Below, in pieces: positions 22,215 to 35,232 of a stretch of DNA of 64,000 nucleotides (position 1 is its first letter; every line of letters starts with the position of its first letter). The notes under the pieces are model-generated. The model worked only from the letters and a program-made list of their open reading frames with translations. It made no database searches and was not told the DNA's origin. The stretch covers positions 7,503,001 to 7,567,000 of the forward strand of contig CM069602.1 in assembly GCA_035771175.1 (NCBI GenBank), given 5' to 3'. Made by a program: the position numbers and the translations under genes. Origin of the DNA: Paratinospora sagittata. Lineage: Eukaryota > Streptophyta > Magnoliopsida > Ranunculales > Menispermaceae.

Positions 22215-24335
22215 TTATCCGCTTTCGTAATTTTCAGTGCTTCGTCTTGGTGAGGTGACGTCCTCTAACTTGTCGTGTAACATATTCGAGACGGCATAAT
22301 TTTCATTGCCATCTATTAGGTTATAGCGGTTAAGTCTTACCTTGAAGATATAACTTTGCCCTATCAATGGTTCACAGGATGCAAGCAATTCTTTCTGTAT
22401 ATCATCCTGTTAGTATTGAAAATAATTAAATAAGTAATACTTTGATAGCAGAATTGTAAGGGTCATAGATATATAAAATATTATGTGAACCCTTTATGTA
22501 CCTGATTGAGATCATTATAATCTTTTGAAAGGGGCTTTTGTAATATATTCTCTGCAACTCTATTGAAAATAACAAATGTCGTAGACGTAAAACTATCTTC
22601 AACTTGAACTTGCAACTTATATCTTGGTTAATGATGGTAAAATAGTTAGGCTTAATTTTTTTTTTGGGTTATTTTATTATATATTGAATGAATTGAAGAA
22701 ATAGTATTTAGATATTATGTTTACCTCGGTTTTGGAAATTGAACTTCGACATTGCATTTCTCACACCAAAAAGTATGATCTAAACGGATCAATTTCTTTG
22801 AGCATTGATTGCAAGATATATAGTTCCAACCACGGTCGACATTTATAGAAGTGATTATAGATTTGCATGCAACTGATATAACCTGAATGCATAAATGGTT
22901 ATTTTGACAATATTATTGTAATGTAGATACACAAACTATTATTATATATAGAAACAAATACAGCTAAAAACTGAGATACTTACCTCTGTTTCATTTTTTG
23001 ATCTTATGGTTTTAATTTCTGCTAAAGTTTTGCAATCAGATGAAACAATGTCAATATCCTTTTTCGCTACTGGTGGTAGTTGTAGCAGACGTATTTTTCC
23101 CTTTTCCCTTGCACTAAAATGGGGAGAATGAAGTAGTTGTTTTGTAGGTAATTAACACAAATACAATCCAATGCAACTATAAGATATGTCGAACTGTCAG
23201 CATACCTGTTAACAATGAACTCTTTGACTTCTGGAACATCAAGATTGAAGTATATCTTACTTGAACTGGTTATACCAAAAGAGAGCTCATCTACAGTTAA
23301 TAAGAAATAATTTTGGTTAGTTTGGATTTCAAACTGGCTATACCATTTTGTAAGAGCAAGATTAATAATTATCAAAATATAGGTTGTTACCTTTGAAACG
23401 TTTCATTGTTGTTGATGTTAAAATGACAACTAATGGCACATGACTTTGCATCAAAGCTTGGTGATCTATACATTCAGTTTTATCGCCCCAAAAAGTGACG
23501 TTACCTTTTTCACCCCTGTGATACAATGAAATCCAATTGTTATTCTAAAATTGATTTTGAACGTTATATAAAACATCATGCAAGTATAATTTAATTTTGA
23601 TATATAAGTAACTACCATGTAGTAAGAAGCTCCATATTTCTCTTTTTTCACCATTCTTCCATCAACATTTTGATCAACAATAGTACTGACTGCAGTAACT
23701 TGTCCTATTATATCTATTTTTTTTAACAAAATAAAAATGTCACATGGGATTAGTCTGCAACAATGTTTATAAATAATAATAAATATAAAATAATGGATTA
23801 TTTTTTACCTGAAAGTTGATTGTTGTTGTTAATGCGAGAGTCGATGTCATCAAGTTGCACATAGTCAAAACGATGACTCCTTATTATACAATCAACACTT
23901 GATAGTTCTATTATTGAAGTTGATGAGAGAAATTCTATCATGTATTCATGAGGTACAACCCTATATGTGGGCTTGTTGGCTACTTTGAAATTTGAGATTT
24001 TGTAGACTTTCCCTTCTTCAATTATAGATCTAAATCTTGGAACCAATGTTTTATTAATTGATGCATGGATGTGATCATTCTGGGAAAAAAAAACGTTATC
24101 GCAATACTTTTTAATATAAACAAATGCAAGCAATACGTAATAATATTAATAATGGTACTTTTATGCTTACTTGTTCGTCGAGTAAGATGATGTCTAATGA
24201 AATGAGTTCATTATTGCTTCTGATATTTCTTGACTCCCACTGTCTTGTAACTCTTACTCTAATGTGCCAATCAATTTTGTCATTCTTGATGTCTTTGAGG
24301 AATGTATAGATTATTTGCTTCTTATTCATCTGCAT
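22215..24335 (-). CDS. RPA70-like single-strand DNA-binding protein carried by the Helitron, nine exons
   Basis: Exons by eye: 24335-24171, 24079-23809, 23713-23616, 23544-23391, 23290-23206, 23113-22984, 22882-22725, 22622-22502, 22406-22215. All introns are GT-AG and every phase fits, giving 458 codons including TAA at 22215-22217, with no internal stop. The N-terminus (WHIRVRVTRQWESRN) and LVPRFRSIIEEGKVYKISNF form the first OB fold (DUF223 type). The segment from IIGQV to GNVTFWGDKTE is the second. The C-terminal OB fold carries a zinc ribbon, CNQC…CEKC. Length is near that of the short RPA1-like proteins found in plant Helitrons. These are thought to protect single-stranded DNA during rolling-circle transposition. 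A second ATG at 24329 is an alternative start. Confidence 0.85.
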
Positions 24336-24420
24336 AAAATGACATGTTTGTTACGTAACCATACTCATACGCAACATGTTGATAATGCAAGTTATCATAT
24401 AGGTGTAGGTTACCTTTAGG

Positions 24421-27400
24421 TCATGACAACAATAGTTCTTCATAGACAATATTTTTTGTGTAGCCGTCAACTTCGGGGTTGTTATTATTTATTAGTATTT
24501 TTAACCCCCCTCGTGATGTAACTCTTGAGACAACAACATATAATTGCCCATGACTAAATACAGGCTTTGGTAAATATATGCCCGCATGCTCAAATGTTTG
24601 ACCTTGGCTTTTATTGATTGTCATGGAAAATGCAACACGTAGTGGAAACTGGCGACGTTTCAAAATAAAAGGCCATTTTGATTCTGTTGCAGACATCATA
24701 ATTCTTGGGATAAAGACTTTTGCACCGATGTTTGATCCAGTCATTATTTTTGCTTCAATTACCCAGGGTGCTAATTGAGTGATAATTAATCGCGTTCCAT
24801 TGCACAGGCCTACACTCTGGTTAATATTCCTCAATAACATTACAGGAACACCAATTTTTAAATCTAATGAATGATTTGGAAGACCAGGGAATTTCAAACT
24901 GTTTAAAAACTCAACCGAAAATAATGTATCTTGGTCGTGAATGTGTCTTGAAGACTTGCAAATAGTATCAGAGCTCAAATAAGTTACTTGTTCTCCTGGA
25001 AGAGATTTCATTACAAAACAGTTAATTTCATCAACCATGTCATTTGTTAGGGTTAGTATTCCCTTGGATATTAAATATGTTGGATCTTTGAGATGTCTCA
25101 ATAAATCAGGATAAGTACTTGTGACAATAGCTGCAATTGGATCATCACCACCAGTTATAAGCAGATCTGCAGGTATTTTAATCCAGGTTGGTTCTTATTC
25201 ATTACCTAAGGCAACCTTTGGCAATGTTCCATCTCCGATTGAAAGCACCCACTCTGTAAAGGTTGATTTATCTCTGATTCTCATATTTTCAGTAAGAACA
25301 ATGACATTACATTGGTCCCACAAATGCGATCTTTTAATTGAGGCAGCCATAACATCTTCTTTACTACCATTTTTTATAACTGGTAGTATTTGTCTAAAGT
25401 CGCCTCCTAAGAGAACAGTTTTTCCCCCAAAAGGTTTCCCAGACGAATAACCATCATCAAACCGAAGAATATCTTTTAATGTTCTATCAACAGCTTCAAA
25501 AATATATCGATGGTCCATAGGTGCCTCATCCCAAATAATCAAGCTTGTTTTTTTCATTAAATTTACCAATTGTGTTCCTTGACGAATTTCACATGTTGAT
25601 GTCTCAGTGATATCAATTGGAATTGCAAACCTTGAATGAGCAGTTTTTCCACCAGGTAGTAATAACGCGGCAATGCCCGAAGATGCAACCGCTAGTACAA
25701 TGTTTCCTTCTGCTCTTATATGTCCAATGATGGTCTTGTATAAATATGTCTTGCCTGTTCCTCCTGCACCTGATACAAAATAGAGCTCACCACGTTTTTG
25801 TTCAACAGAGTGGATAATAGCATCATGCACTTTTTTTTGCTTTTCATTTAATCCTCCATGCATTTGTAGGTATTCCTCTTTCAATTTTGCTTTATCATAT
25901 GATAGTTCTTCTGTGATCAACCTGTTACTCAAGTCGCGAATCAATGTAGTAACTGGTATAGGCAACGACGGGAACTCTTTAAGAGATCTATTGTTTCTTT
26001 CTAGAATCTTCTCAATCTCATAAAGAGTATAGTTCTTCAATTGTAAGTATGTTAACTGCAAATCTTCAAACCCTAAAATATTCTTTTGGCGAAACAAAAT
26101 ATCTTCGCCTAATAAATTCCAATTTTCGTCTCATAGTTTTAATGGCTCAGAAACATCACAAAATAATAATAGGGTCACGAATAATTCCCTCAACTGATTG
26201 CCTGTTGACCACTGTGCTGCTTGAAGAATTGCATCATGCCATTCTTTGTCTCCATCTAATAGGCCAAGTGCATAGCATGTAGCTTTATATGTTGGATACA
26301 TTACCCCAGCAATTGTTCTTATTTCTTCAAAACTACATACTCCTTTAATAACATTAAGCAGCATTCTAAGGTAAAATTTCTCACCTGACGTGGGATGGGC
26401 ATAAAAGATGCGCCCAACACATTTTCCTTGTTTTCTTTTTTGCCATTCCTTGCATGTTTGATGCCATACCCATTTTGTTGGAAAGTCTCCATAAGTCAAC
26501 TCTCTAGCATCATCATACATTTCATTTGTTTTCATCCACTGAGTAAAAATAGTCTTATCTACACCATTTCGATTAACAACATTATCTAGGCAGTCATTAT
26601 CTGTAAAAGTCACGGCATGTTCATCTGGTAGATGGAAAGCCAATCTTTCAATACCAGGGCTTCGATGATGAATGTCAAATTTATATATTCGCCAACATGC
26701 TTCGGATGCAGAAACATAACGACAATTCATAAATGACTTTATTTCATCGGTTTTCTGAATATCGGTTATGTTATCTCCATTATTATGTACATTCTCTTCT
26801 AAGACTACTCTAGCTTGATCAGGCCCTTTGTTTATGTATTTAAATAAATACTTGATTGACCTTGATCTATTACACCATTCAACATTTATATGTGCTTGGT
26901 ACTTTACCACCAAATCAATATTGTGTGGTACTACAAATCTATTATCAAGTTTTAAGCGATTCCTCACAACAAATCTTAAATCATCTCTTCTACGGTATAT
27001 TGGAAAGCCGTTTTCATCCACTGTAGTTTCACTTTGAAACTTCTTAGGAAAGTGTTTAGAACATCCATTTTTTGTCATACACGATGCATTAATGTGTGCT
27101 CGTCCACATGGACCATGCATCATAAATTGTGCAACAGCATTGTATCCTAAAAGATCTATTTCATTATTAGGGATTTCAGCCGAGATTATTTTGTCAATTT
27201 CAATTGGGTTAGGATACTTGTCAGCAGCATTCAGAAAAAGTAGTATATGAGCATGAGGTAGCCCTCTTTTCTGAAACTCTATTGTGTAGATAACTGCAAT
27301 AACAAATCTGTATTAGATTTTTTTTTGCAAAAAAACTTACAATTAAGATAAAGCATTTAAAAAATTAATTTAATATATTTACTTGTAACGAACCTGCTGC

Positions 27401-29064
27401 AACTTTTCCGAAATGACTATCTTGCACCAGATCTTTCAATAATTGGTCAAGTTTGATCTTGAATACTCTTGAAACAATATATGGCCTTTCTTCAGGCTTT
27501 TGACCGTGTATTAATTTCAAAATACTTTGTATCTCAGCCCATTTTGGATTAGATGTGAATGTAATAAATAAATATGGATTCCCAGCCCATCTACAAATAG
27601 CTATTGCATCTTGAAAATTTTGTGCCATGTACCGTGGCCCGCCTGTAAAACTCGATGGCAGTATAATACGTTTTCCAATAGATGATGGTATAGTGTCTCC
27701 TCGTAATACTGCATCGCATAATCCTTTATACAATTCTACCCTTAATTGTCGTTGGTTATCACGAACCCATTTCAACCTACCATCTTCAATACATGTATAT
27801 GCATCAACTATGTATTGTTGGAACAACCTGCCTGAACATATAATTGTTTGAGCTTGATTAAGTCTTTGTTGTATTCTATAGGCGTAATATTCTCTCATCG
27901 TTATATGTTTTCTCTTCGTTTGGCGTTTCCCATCATTACGACTATACGTAAGTTCTGTATAGAAGCCATCTTCACCATAAGGAAATAACAATGGGTATTG
28001 CATAGCCATAAAATATGGATGTAGTTCGCTGATCCTTTGTAATCCATTGGATTTATGATCAACAATTATATCTCTTGAACCATTAGTATCATTATGATCA
28101 ATGAGAGCGGCAATTTCTGACGCAGATGGTAAATTATATTCTCTTTGATCATTTGTCCGATCTGAAATCAATCTTATTCGAACGGACACATAGTCTGATT
28201 CTCGAAAACGATCGCGGGCCGACCTAAAAACTTTTGCCAATGGATTGTATTCATCAACCATTTTCAACAGTTCCCCAACTATCTGAGCATCTAATCTTGA
28301 TTGACTACTATCTCCACCAAATGTACTCATTCTATTTGATACTTCGTTTTCCGTATCAAAAATATATAACTGCGCGAATTTCGGTTTATCGCCACTCATA
28401 GGTAGAAATGACCCGATTTTATGATGATTCTGTCCACTTAGTCGGAAAACATATGGACCACTTCCATTATTTATGCGATTGTCAATATTACCACCAATCG
28501 AAGTGAAGGCAAATATAGAATTGTAACTCCTAATATTTTCCTTAAAGTGGGTTGATCTCTTTTCACCATCAAAACGTAATAGATTTTGAAGAAATTTGGG
28601 TGCTTCTTTCAAAAGAGCCAAACGTATTTTCCCTTCTTGACAACAAAGTGAAAATTGTGGATTTCGTGAAGTCTTGTGTTTGTCAACGCGTTCTTCATAC
28701 CATAGAACTGCACCACAATATTGACATATATGTGTTGGTTTCCCAAAATCCCAAGGCTCAAAAACTCTTCCTATGAGGAACAAATGCTTGTTAGTTTTTA
28801 TTCTTAATAGATTTATAAACTATGAATAGTTAAAAAATAAAAAATGATTGTATAACTATTCTTACTTGTAGTAGAGGTATTGTCTGAATCACTTCTATTT
28901 GTAGGACTTTTTCTTGATGTATGATATGGAGCAAATCTACTCCTAGGTAATTGTCTTCTTCCATCACCCCTATGACAAACTCTTTGATGCAATTGTATTC
29001 TTTTTTCTTTCATAATGGTTCTTCTATGTAATCTTGCAATTCTACATCTTTCAATTTCATCCAT
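24421..29064 (-). pseudogene. Helitron Rep/PIF1-type helicase with two nonsense codons
   Basis: The enzyme nicks and joins DNA (HUH Rep domain) and unwinds it (SF1 helicase) in rolling-circle transposition. Exons: 29064-28866, 28770-27394, 27293-24421, GT-AG with matching phases, 1483 codons in one frame. The first exon is basic. A Cys-rich start (CQYCGAVLWYEER) and the Helitron N-terminal domain follow. The Rep centre shows GLPHAHILLF (HUH) and the paired tyrosines in YLFKYINKGPD. The helicase shows Walker A GAGGTGKT, Walker B IIWDEAP, GGDFRQILPV, and INKSQGQTF with YVVVSRVTS. Lesions are TGA at 26131-26133, in KL*DENW where the family has Trp, and TAA at 25195-25197, just before EPTWIKIP. 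There are no frameshifts, so inactivation looks recent. Confidence 0.9.
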
Positions 29065-29597
29065 CTAAAATAGTAAATTAGTAATTATCAGCAACATATA
29101 ATATATTAAAATATTATCAAACAGTATAGCTTATCAAAAATTTGAAATCTCGTTATGGTTCTCAAGTGATTTATTATTAGAACCAAAATTTTATATAAGT
29201 AAAGTATGCTACATATTATTGCTACAAAGGTGCCACTTCTTCAGTACTAATTGAGATCCAAATTCAAATAATAAATGGAAGCAATCTGTTATGGAAATTA
29301 TACGATTAATTGATGATATTTATATAGACACTAAACGGATCAAAATCCAGTTCAATATATTTCTCTTTACTTTCTGCTTTCTACATAGTCTATTGATTTT
29401 TTTTTTCTTGACCTGTATACAAAGGGGACAACGATTTCTTGACACCACGATTTCTAATAAATGACTAAAAAATGAATGGCAACGATACAAAAATGAGTAA
29501 ACAAATGCAATGCTCAATAGTGATCTTTAAATCTTACAGTTGATTGTTTGGTTCGACGTCGTTGGAAGACTTGCAAGAATCAACCTGAAAATCAAAA

Positions 29598-29985
29598 TTA
29601 CATGGTACTTGTCAATACAAAGACTAAATTAGTTTAGTACTTTGTTCATAAAAATCTAAATTTTTTTGTCAATTCTAATAAGTTTCCGATTACCTGTACA
29701 ATTTTATTTCTTCTCCTTTATCTATTTTTTTTTATGGAAATAAATTTTGTAGTTATTTATGACCTTGTCTCTTTGCTTTGAAGTAAACACGGGGATTGTC
29801 AAAACAAAGACGACATTAGTTTAGTACTTTGTCCATTAAAATGTAAAACTTTCGTCAATGTCTAATAAATTTCATATCATTTTGACAATTTTATTTCTTC
29901 TCCTTAATCTTTATTATTTTTGTCGAAAATAAATTTTGTTGTTATTTATAACCTTGACTCTTTACTTTGAATTAAAACATAAAAG
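29598..29985 (+). repeat. Tandem duplication of ~195 bp
   Basis: Units about 29598-29792 and about 29795-29985 share ttagtttagtactttgt, ttttatttcttctcctt, aataaattttgt-gttattta, and accttg-ctctttgctttgaa. Diverged and noncoding. Adjacent to the Helitron 5' side. Confidence 0.65.
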
Positions 29986-30004
29986 TAAGTATATAATCTT
30001 TATA

Positions 30005-30327
30005 GCTGAATCCATACATGTCCTCACTAATATAATAAGAAGAAAGTGATTAAATTGTATATGTAGAATTCAACAAAATTATGTACATTAACATTTAATT
30101 GATAAACAATTTTATATGTACATTTCGCAAAATAGCCATTATTTACAATAGTAAGGGTTGCATTCAATAATAATTGGTATGATCTGATATACATCATTAA
30201 TAACTCTTTCATAAAGTTCAATCGACAAAACGCTCAATCTTTGTACCCTTGTTTTCACCATTTTTTCGAGTTCTTTAAAGAGTTTCAATGAGGAGTTTAA
30301 GCATTTAATTATTAATTTAATCGTCAA
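30005..30327 (-). pseudogene. Conserved ORF fragment, copy 1 (partner 30745-31250)
   Basis: The minus frame reads KELEKMVKTRVQRLSVLS and then ELYERVINDV…PIIIECNPYYCK before a stop. The copy at 30846-31250 reads nearly the same residues. DNA similarity extends past the stop codon to about 30005. In copy 2 the stop is replaced by Tyr. I do not recognise the protein. Because only the end matches, this copy is probably a truncated duplicate. Confidence 0.5.
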
Positions 30328-30744
30328 TTATTATTCTCGATCTCTGGGAGTAATTAATTTCAGTTTCTATTTCTTTCTTTTTGCAGTTTTTATTGAATTC
30401 ATTTATTCAAATAGCCCTCCACTACGTTAGATTTTCTACTCCAAAAGGCCACCATTAACTTGAAATGTTTCTTTAATTATTTTCAGTTTTGAGTACCTTT
30501 TCTTTTGCGTATATTATTTGTTGAGTCGTCATGTTATTTTGAGTCAATGGCCCATGGGTAGGTAGCTTAAATAATACAATACTTCAAACGCGAGGCAAAT
30601 TAGATCAATATAATTGCTAAAGTTGACCAAATTATCAAAATGAATTTGGTAGATGACGATTACCAATTAACTAATAAGAGGTCAATTACTTGAGAAAAAA
30701 CATTTATAACGTCCAGTAACAACTATATAAATCACAATAAATTA

Positions 30745-31250
30745 CCCATACATGTCATCACTATTATAATCGGAAGAAATTGATTAAATTGTATATGAAA
30801 AATTCAACAAAATTATGTACATTAACATGTAATTGATAGACAATTTTATATGTACATTTCGCCAAACCTCCAGTATTTACAATAGTAAGGGTTGCATTCA
30901 ATAATAATTGGTAAGTTTTGACATACATCATTAATAACTCTTTCATAGAGTTCCATCGACAAAGCGCCCAATCTTTGTATCTTTGTTTTCACTTCTTTTT
31001 CGAGTTCTTTTGATAGTAGCTGTAATTCGTCTTCTTGGACAGTTTTTTTTACATACAGCTGAATCTTGTATAAATAACTTCCTATGTGTAACTTTTTTCT
31101 CGCCGTGAAATTAAGTAGCCAACATAACTTTAGAATCCAACAATTTTGACTAATGTTCTCGAAGTGACCCTCATATCTACAACGTATTGGAATCAACATC
31201 CCGTTCGTAAAAAAACCTGTCCATCTTGGATTGTAGATCCCCGAACACAT
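30745..31250 (-). CDS. Hypothetical protein, conserved ORF copy 2
   Basis: 134-codon ORF at 30846-31250 (start possibly further out). The second half, ELQLLSKELEKEVKTKIQ and beyond, is predicted helical and is the part duplicated at 30139-30327. The tail carries ELYERVINDVCQNLPIIIEC. DNA similarity to 30005-30300 starts near 30745. Family unknown. The shared reading frame in both copies is the only support for coding. Confidence 0.4.
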
Positions 31251-31782
31251 TTCTTCACTAATTAGATTTTTGGCTTATAATTTGTACCTGAAAAGCATTC
31301 ATTAATTATATAATTTTCCATTATGACTACCTATCATGTACTAAAGTCTAGAGGTGCAAAGGTTGCAAAATCTTTTGTCAGGTTTCATGAAATGGTAGAT
31401 ATCATAGAATTACTATTATCATTACACAAAATCAACCAAAGTATGGATTCGGAGAAATGAAAAAACTTTTTCAAGGTGCAAGAAGTCGTGAATGTTGTAT
31501 AAAATAATAGATATATGAAAATAATAAAAGATCGTGATTGAAGAAGTTGACAAAGTTGCAAACATTTTAGCAAATAATAGTCATGTGTCGCACTGCATAA
31601 ACGCCTGCTACTTCCATCACCGGTTACCCAAGCCCATTAAACTCGAAGCAGAGAAATGGAAACAAACAAAACCGATTCATTCCTTACCGGGCGAACCGAT
31701 TAAGCCAGTCCAGACCATCGAACTATATACAAATGTTCAAAAAATGTGCCCAAATTTGATGAAGAGCTGTAATTCTTTTTTT
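31251..31782. other. Intergenic, no gene recognised
   Basis: A mixed AT-rich stretch. The ORF at 31534-31818 crosses the boundary into the tandem duplication and is not credible. Confidence 0.4.
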
Positions 31783-33053
31783 TATTTAAGTATAATGTTT
31801 TTAGATCAGGATAATTAAAATACTGAATGCAAATTTTTTTTATTATCACCAGAGAGATATTTTGATTATTTTTTTTAGGCAACTCAATCTTATTTATATA
31901 ATAATCTATACCATAAAATTTAAATGTACATTTTAAATATTAGCGTTTCATTAGTCGTATTTATATCCCCTCGTTTAGAATATGATATTTGGATAGCTTC
32001 TTGTATATGCATTATAGGAAGCATGATGAGCATCATCATGATACGCTGAGTCGTAAATAATTACTTAGCACTTCATTTGGGCCCACTTTATTTTATTTTT
32101 AAAGTTTTCAAACTTCAAATAAAATGTCCAAAACACTCAAACTGGACCCCACACTGATGAAACGCTCCTTTAACTGCTTAGCTTTCAAGGACAAAGAAGT
32201 AATTTTAGGGCATCCCATAGTCCTTATCTAGAACAATATCTTGGAAAGATTGAGAAACTTATTTTATTAATAAATGATCAAGTGATAGCTTCAGGTTGTT
32301 TCAATTAAATTTTTAATTTTTTTTGTCAAAGATTGTTTCAATTAAATTAACCAAGTTATTTTAGCGTTTAACGATCAAATAAATATATTATCGCATCTTC
32401 TGCATTAAAAAAAAAGAAAAAAGCACATTTAATGAATGTCCACCAATCGTGCATGATTGTTGGTCTGGTCACTTCCACTGCTGGTGGGGATGTGGAGCTA
32501 GAGGTGCCTTTTTCAACTTTATTTTTAATTTTTTTTATTATTTTTGACATTATCTGTCTGTTTTCTCTGACGCGGCTGCTGCTATTAAATCATTCGTTTG
32601 CTTGTCCGTTCTACTTTTTTTTCTTTGCTACATAGAGAGAGAGAGGGATGTATGTCAAGAATTGTTTGGTGTAAGCAGGGAGTGGGTGGTGTACATTGTT
32701 GGACTATGAAAGGTGATGTTTGATGATGTGTGCACTTCCTCTGTCAGTGGGTATCTATCTTTCTATCTAAAGGAATGATGGAAGCATGTTCACGGCCTTG
32801 GAATCCAAGAAAAAGGTATCCCATCTATGGCAGAAAAGAAATATAGCATGTAGGTCCCTAGAATTAGATTGATTATCACACAAAACAACAAAGAAATGAA
32901 GGAATGAGCTGTGATTAGAAAAAGGGGGAAGAAAGACAATTAAAAAAAAGGGTTGAATCATGATCTAAGCCTAAATAAACTATAGCAATTATTGAGGCAC
33001 TATTTAATTCTTGGTGGGATAAGGAATTTATGAGAATCTTTTTTAGCGTTACT
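31783..33053 (+). repeat. 1.27-kb tandem duplication, unit 1
   Basis: Starts tatttaagtataatgttttt. The unit recurs almost exactly at 33054-34323, and a 25-base start of a third unit (34324-34348) leads into the IspF fragment. Contains a (GA)n tract near 32633. No recognisable gene. The short ORFs in both units are not conserved in a protein-like way. Confidence 0.95.
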
Positions 33054-34323
33054 TATTTAAGTATAATGTTTTTAGATCAGGATAATTAAAATACTGAATG
33101 CAAATTTTTTTTATTATCATCAGAGAGATATTTTGATTATTATTTTTAGGCAACTCAATCTTATTTATATAATATTCTATATCATAAAATTTAAATGTAC
33201 ATTTTAAATATTAGCGTTTCATTAGTCGTATTTATATCCCCTCGTTTAGAATATGATATTTGGATAGCTTCTTGTATATGCATTATAGGAAGCATGATGA
33301 GCATCATCATGATGCGCTGAGTCGTAAATAATTACTTAGCACTTCATTTAGGCCCACTTTATTTTATTTTTAAAGTTTTCAAACTTCAAATAAAATGTCC
33401 AAAACACTCAAACTGGACCCCACACTGATGAAACGCTCCTTTAACTCCTTAGCTTTCAAGGACAAAGAAGTAATTTTAGGGTATCCCATAGTCCTTATCT
33501 AGAACAATATCTTGGAAAGATTGAGAAACTTATTTTATTAATAAATGACCAAGTGATAGCTTCACGTTGTTTCAATTAAATTTTTAATTTTTTTTTGTCA
33601 AAGATTGTTTCAATTAAATTAACCAAGTTATTTTAGCGTTTAACGATCAAATAAATATATTATCGCATCTTCTGCATTAAAAAAAAGCACATTTAATGAA
33701 TGTCCACCAATATCGCATGATTGTTGGTCTGGTTACTTCCACTGTTGGTGGGGACGTGGAGCTAGACGTGCCTTTTTCCACTTTATTTTTAATGTTTTTT
33801 ATTATTTTTGACATTATCTGTCTGTTTTCTCTGACACGGCTGCTGCTATTAAATCATTCGTTTGCTTGTCCGTTCTACTTTTTTTTCTTTGCTCCATAGA
33901 GAGAGAGAGAGAGAGGGATGTATGTCAGGAATTGTTTGGTGTAAGCAGGGAGTGGGTGGTGTACATTGTTGGACTATGAAAGGTGATGTTTGATGATGTG
34001 TGCACTTCCTCTGTCGGTGGGTATCTATCTTTCTATCTAAAGGAATGATGGAAGCATGTTCACGGCCTTAGAATCCAAGAAAAAGGTATCCCATCTATGG
34101 CAGAAAAGAAATATAGCATGTAGGTCCCTAGAATTAGATTGATTATCACACAAAACAACAAAGAAATGAAGAAATGAGCTGTGATTAGAAAAAGGGGGAA
34201 GAAAGACAATTAAAAAAAAGGGCTGAATCATGATCTAAGCCGAAATAAACTATAACAATTATTGAGGCACTATTTAATTCTTGGTGGGATAAGGAATTTA
34301 TGAGAATCTTTTTTAGCGTTACT
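33054..34323 (+). repeat. 1.27-kb tandem duplication, unit 2
   Basis: Offset from unit 1 by 1270-1271 bases. Differences are scattered substitutions and a longer (GA)n tract (about 33897-33916, against 32634-32644). High identity means the duplication is fairly recent. The ttcttggtgggataaggaat run ends each unit. Confidence 0.95.
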
Positions 34324-34335
34324 TATTTAAGTATA

Positions 34336-34878
34336 ATGTTTCTAGATTTCAAGGAATACAACCTTGGTCTTCTGTCCGCCTCTTCTCCATCTTCGCCTTC
34401 TGACCAAAGTCTTTGTCTCGGTCGCGTTTCCTCTTCTTACCGACCTCTCCGATCATCGGCGGCTCTGTCTAGGGCTTCTGCAACATCTACTTCCATCGAG
34501 GTCGAGGGAGGTGCATCAAACGATAATTCTTCGAGGTTGCTTCCTTTCCGAGTCATCCATAGCTTCGATCTTCATAGATTAGAGCCTGGTTACCCTTTGA
34601 TCATCGGAGGGATCGATATTCCCCATGAGAGAGGCTGCGAAGCTCATTCTGACGGTAATTAGGGATTCTCAGTTGACGAATTTTCAGTTTTTGATGCGTT
34701 GGTTGGTTATAAGGTTTCTGATTTTGTTTGTGTGAGTGTGGTTGCAGGTGACATGTTGCTTCACCGTGTCGTTGATGCGATTTTGGGAGCGCTGGGGCTT
34801 CTGGACATCGGGCAGATCTTTCCAGATTCCGATCCGAAATGGAAGGGCGCTCCCTCCTCCGTGTTTATAAAGGAAGCG
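34336..34878 (+). pseudogene. ispF: IspF (MEcPP synthase) gene fragment, exons 1-2
   Basis: IspF makes 2-C-methyl-D-erythritol 2,4-cyclodiphosphate in the plastid MEP isoprenoid pathway. Exon 1 (to 34654) and exon 2 (34748-34878) join in frame across a GT-AG intron. A Ser-rich transit-peptide-like stretch (SASSPSSPSDQSLCLG) precedes the enzyme core: FDLHRLEPGYPLIIGGIDIP, then CEAHSDGDMLLH with the metal ligands Asp and His, then [14 protein letters not shown]. The usual GHG before FDLH reads IHS. The fragment ends at FIKEA with a donor-like gtgcat. The C-terminal third of the enzyme is not found downstream. The first codons come from the third copy of the upstream repeat, so the native start is lost. 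This is a captured, non-functional fragment. Confidence 0.88.
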
Positions 34879-35232
34879 GTGCATCTTTGTTTTTTCTTTT
34901 TTTTTTCAAATTTCAGTTCGTCTGTGTCGAGCTAGGTTTTGGAAATTTTTAGTAAAGCTGGTTCATATTTGAGTACGCTCTTTAAAATGAGATTTTTGTT
35001 ATATTTTTCATGATTAGATCGGGAACTTCTTTGCTATAAGGAACAGTGATTTATTAACAATCTATGGTAAAGATGGAGGTAGAGGAACACCTAAAATTAC
35101 ATTAAGTACTTTTAATTTAGATGTCAATTTAGCCCTTGATAGAACAGAGCGGTGGGAGTAGATTCTCAAGCTCGAGTCGTTGTTTTTTATCGCTTTTTTA
35201 TGTTTTAATTTTTGTTTTTGGTTGCAATTTTC

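Larger units (their letters stand above)
22215..29600 (-). mobile_element. Helitron (Rep/helicase plus RPA gene), ends not resolved
   Basis: The block contains a Helitron Rep/helicase gene (24421-29064) followed on the same strand by an RPA-like gene (22215-24335), a usual plant Helitron gene order. A probable 5' leader exon ends in a donor near 29538 (caactgtaag on the minus strand). I could not identify the 5' TC and 3' CTRR termini with confidence, so the limits given are those of the gene content. The repeat block at 21572-22057 may belong to it. Confidence 0.8.

Noticed and set aside
34990..35060. Possible third IspF exon (agatcgggaactt resembles the EIGNL codons)
   Set aside because: Similarity lasts about 13 bases and the following residues do not continue the IspF sequence.
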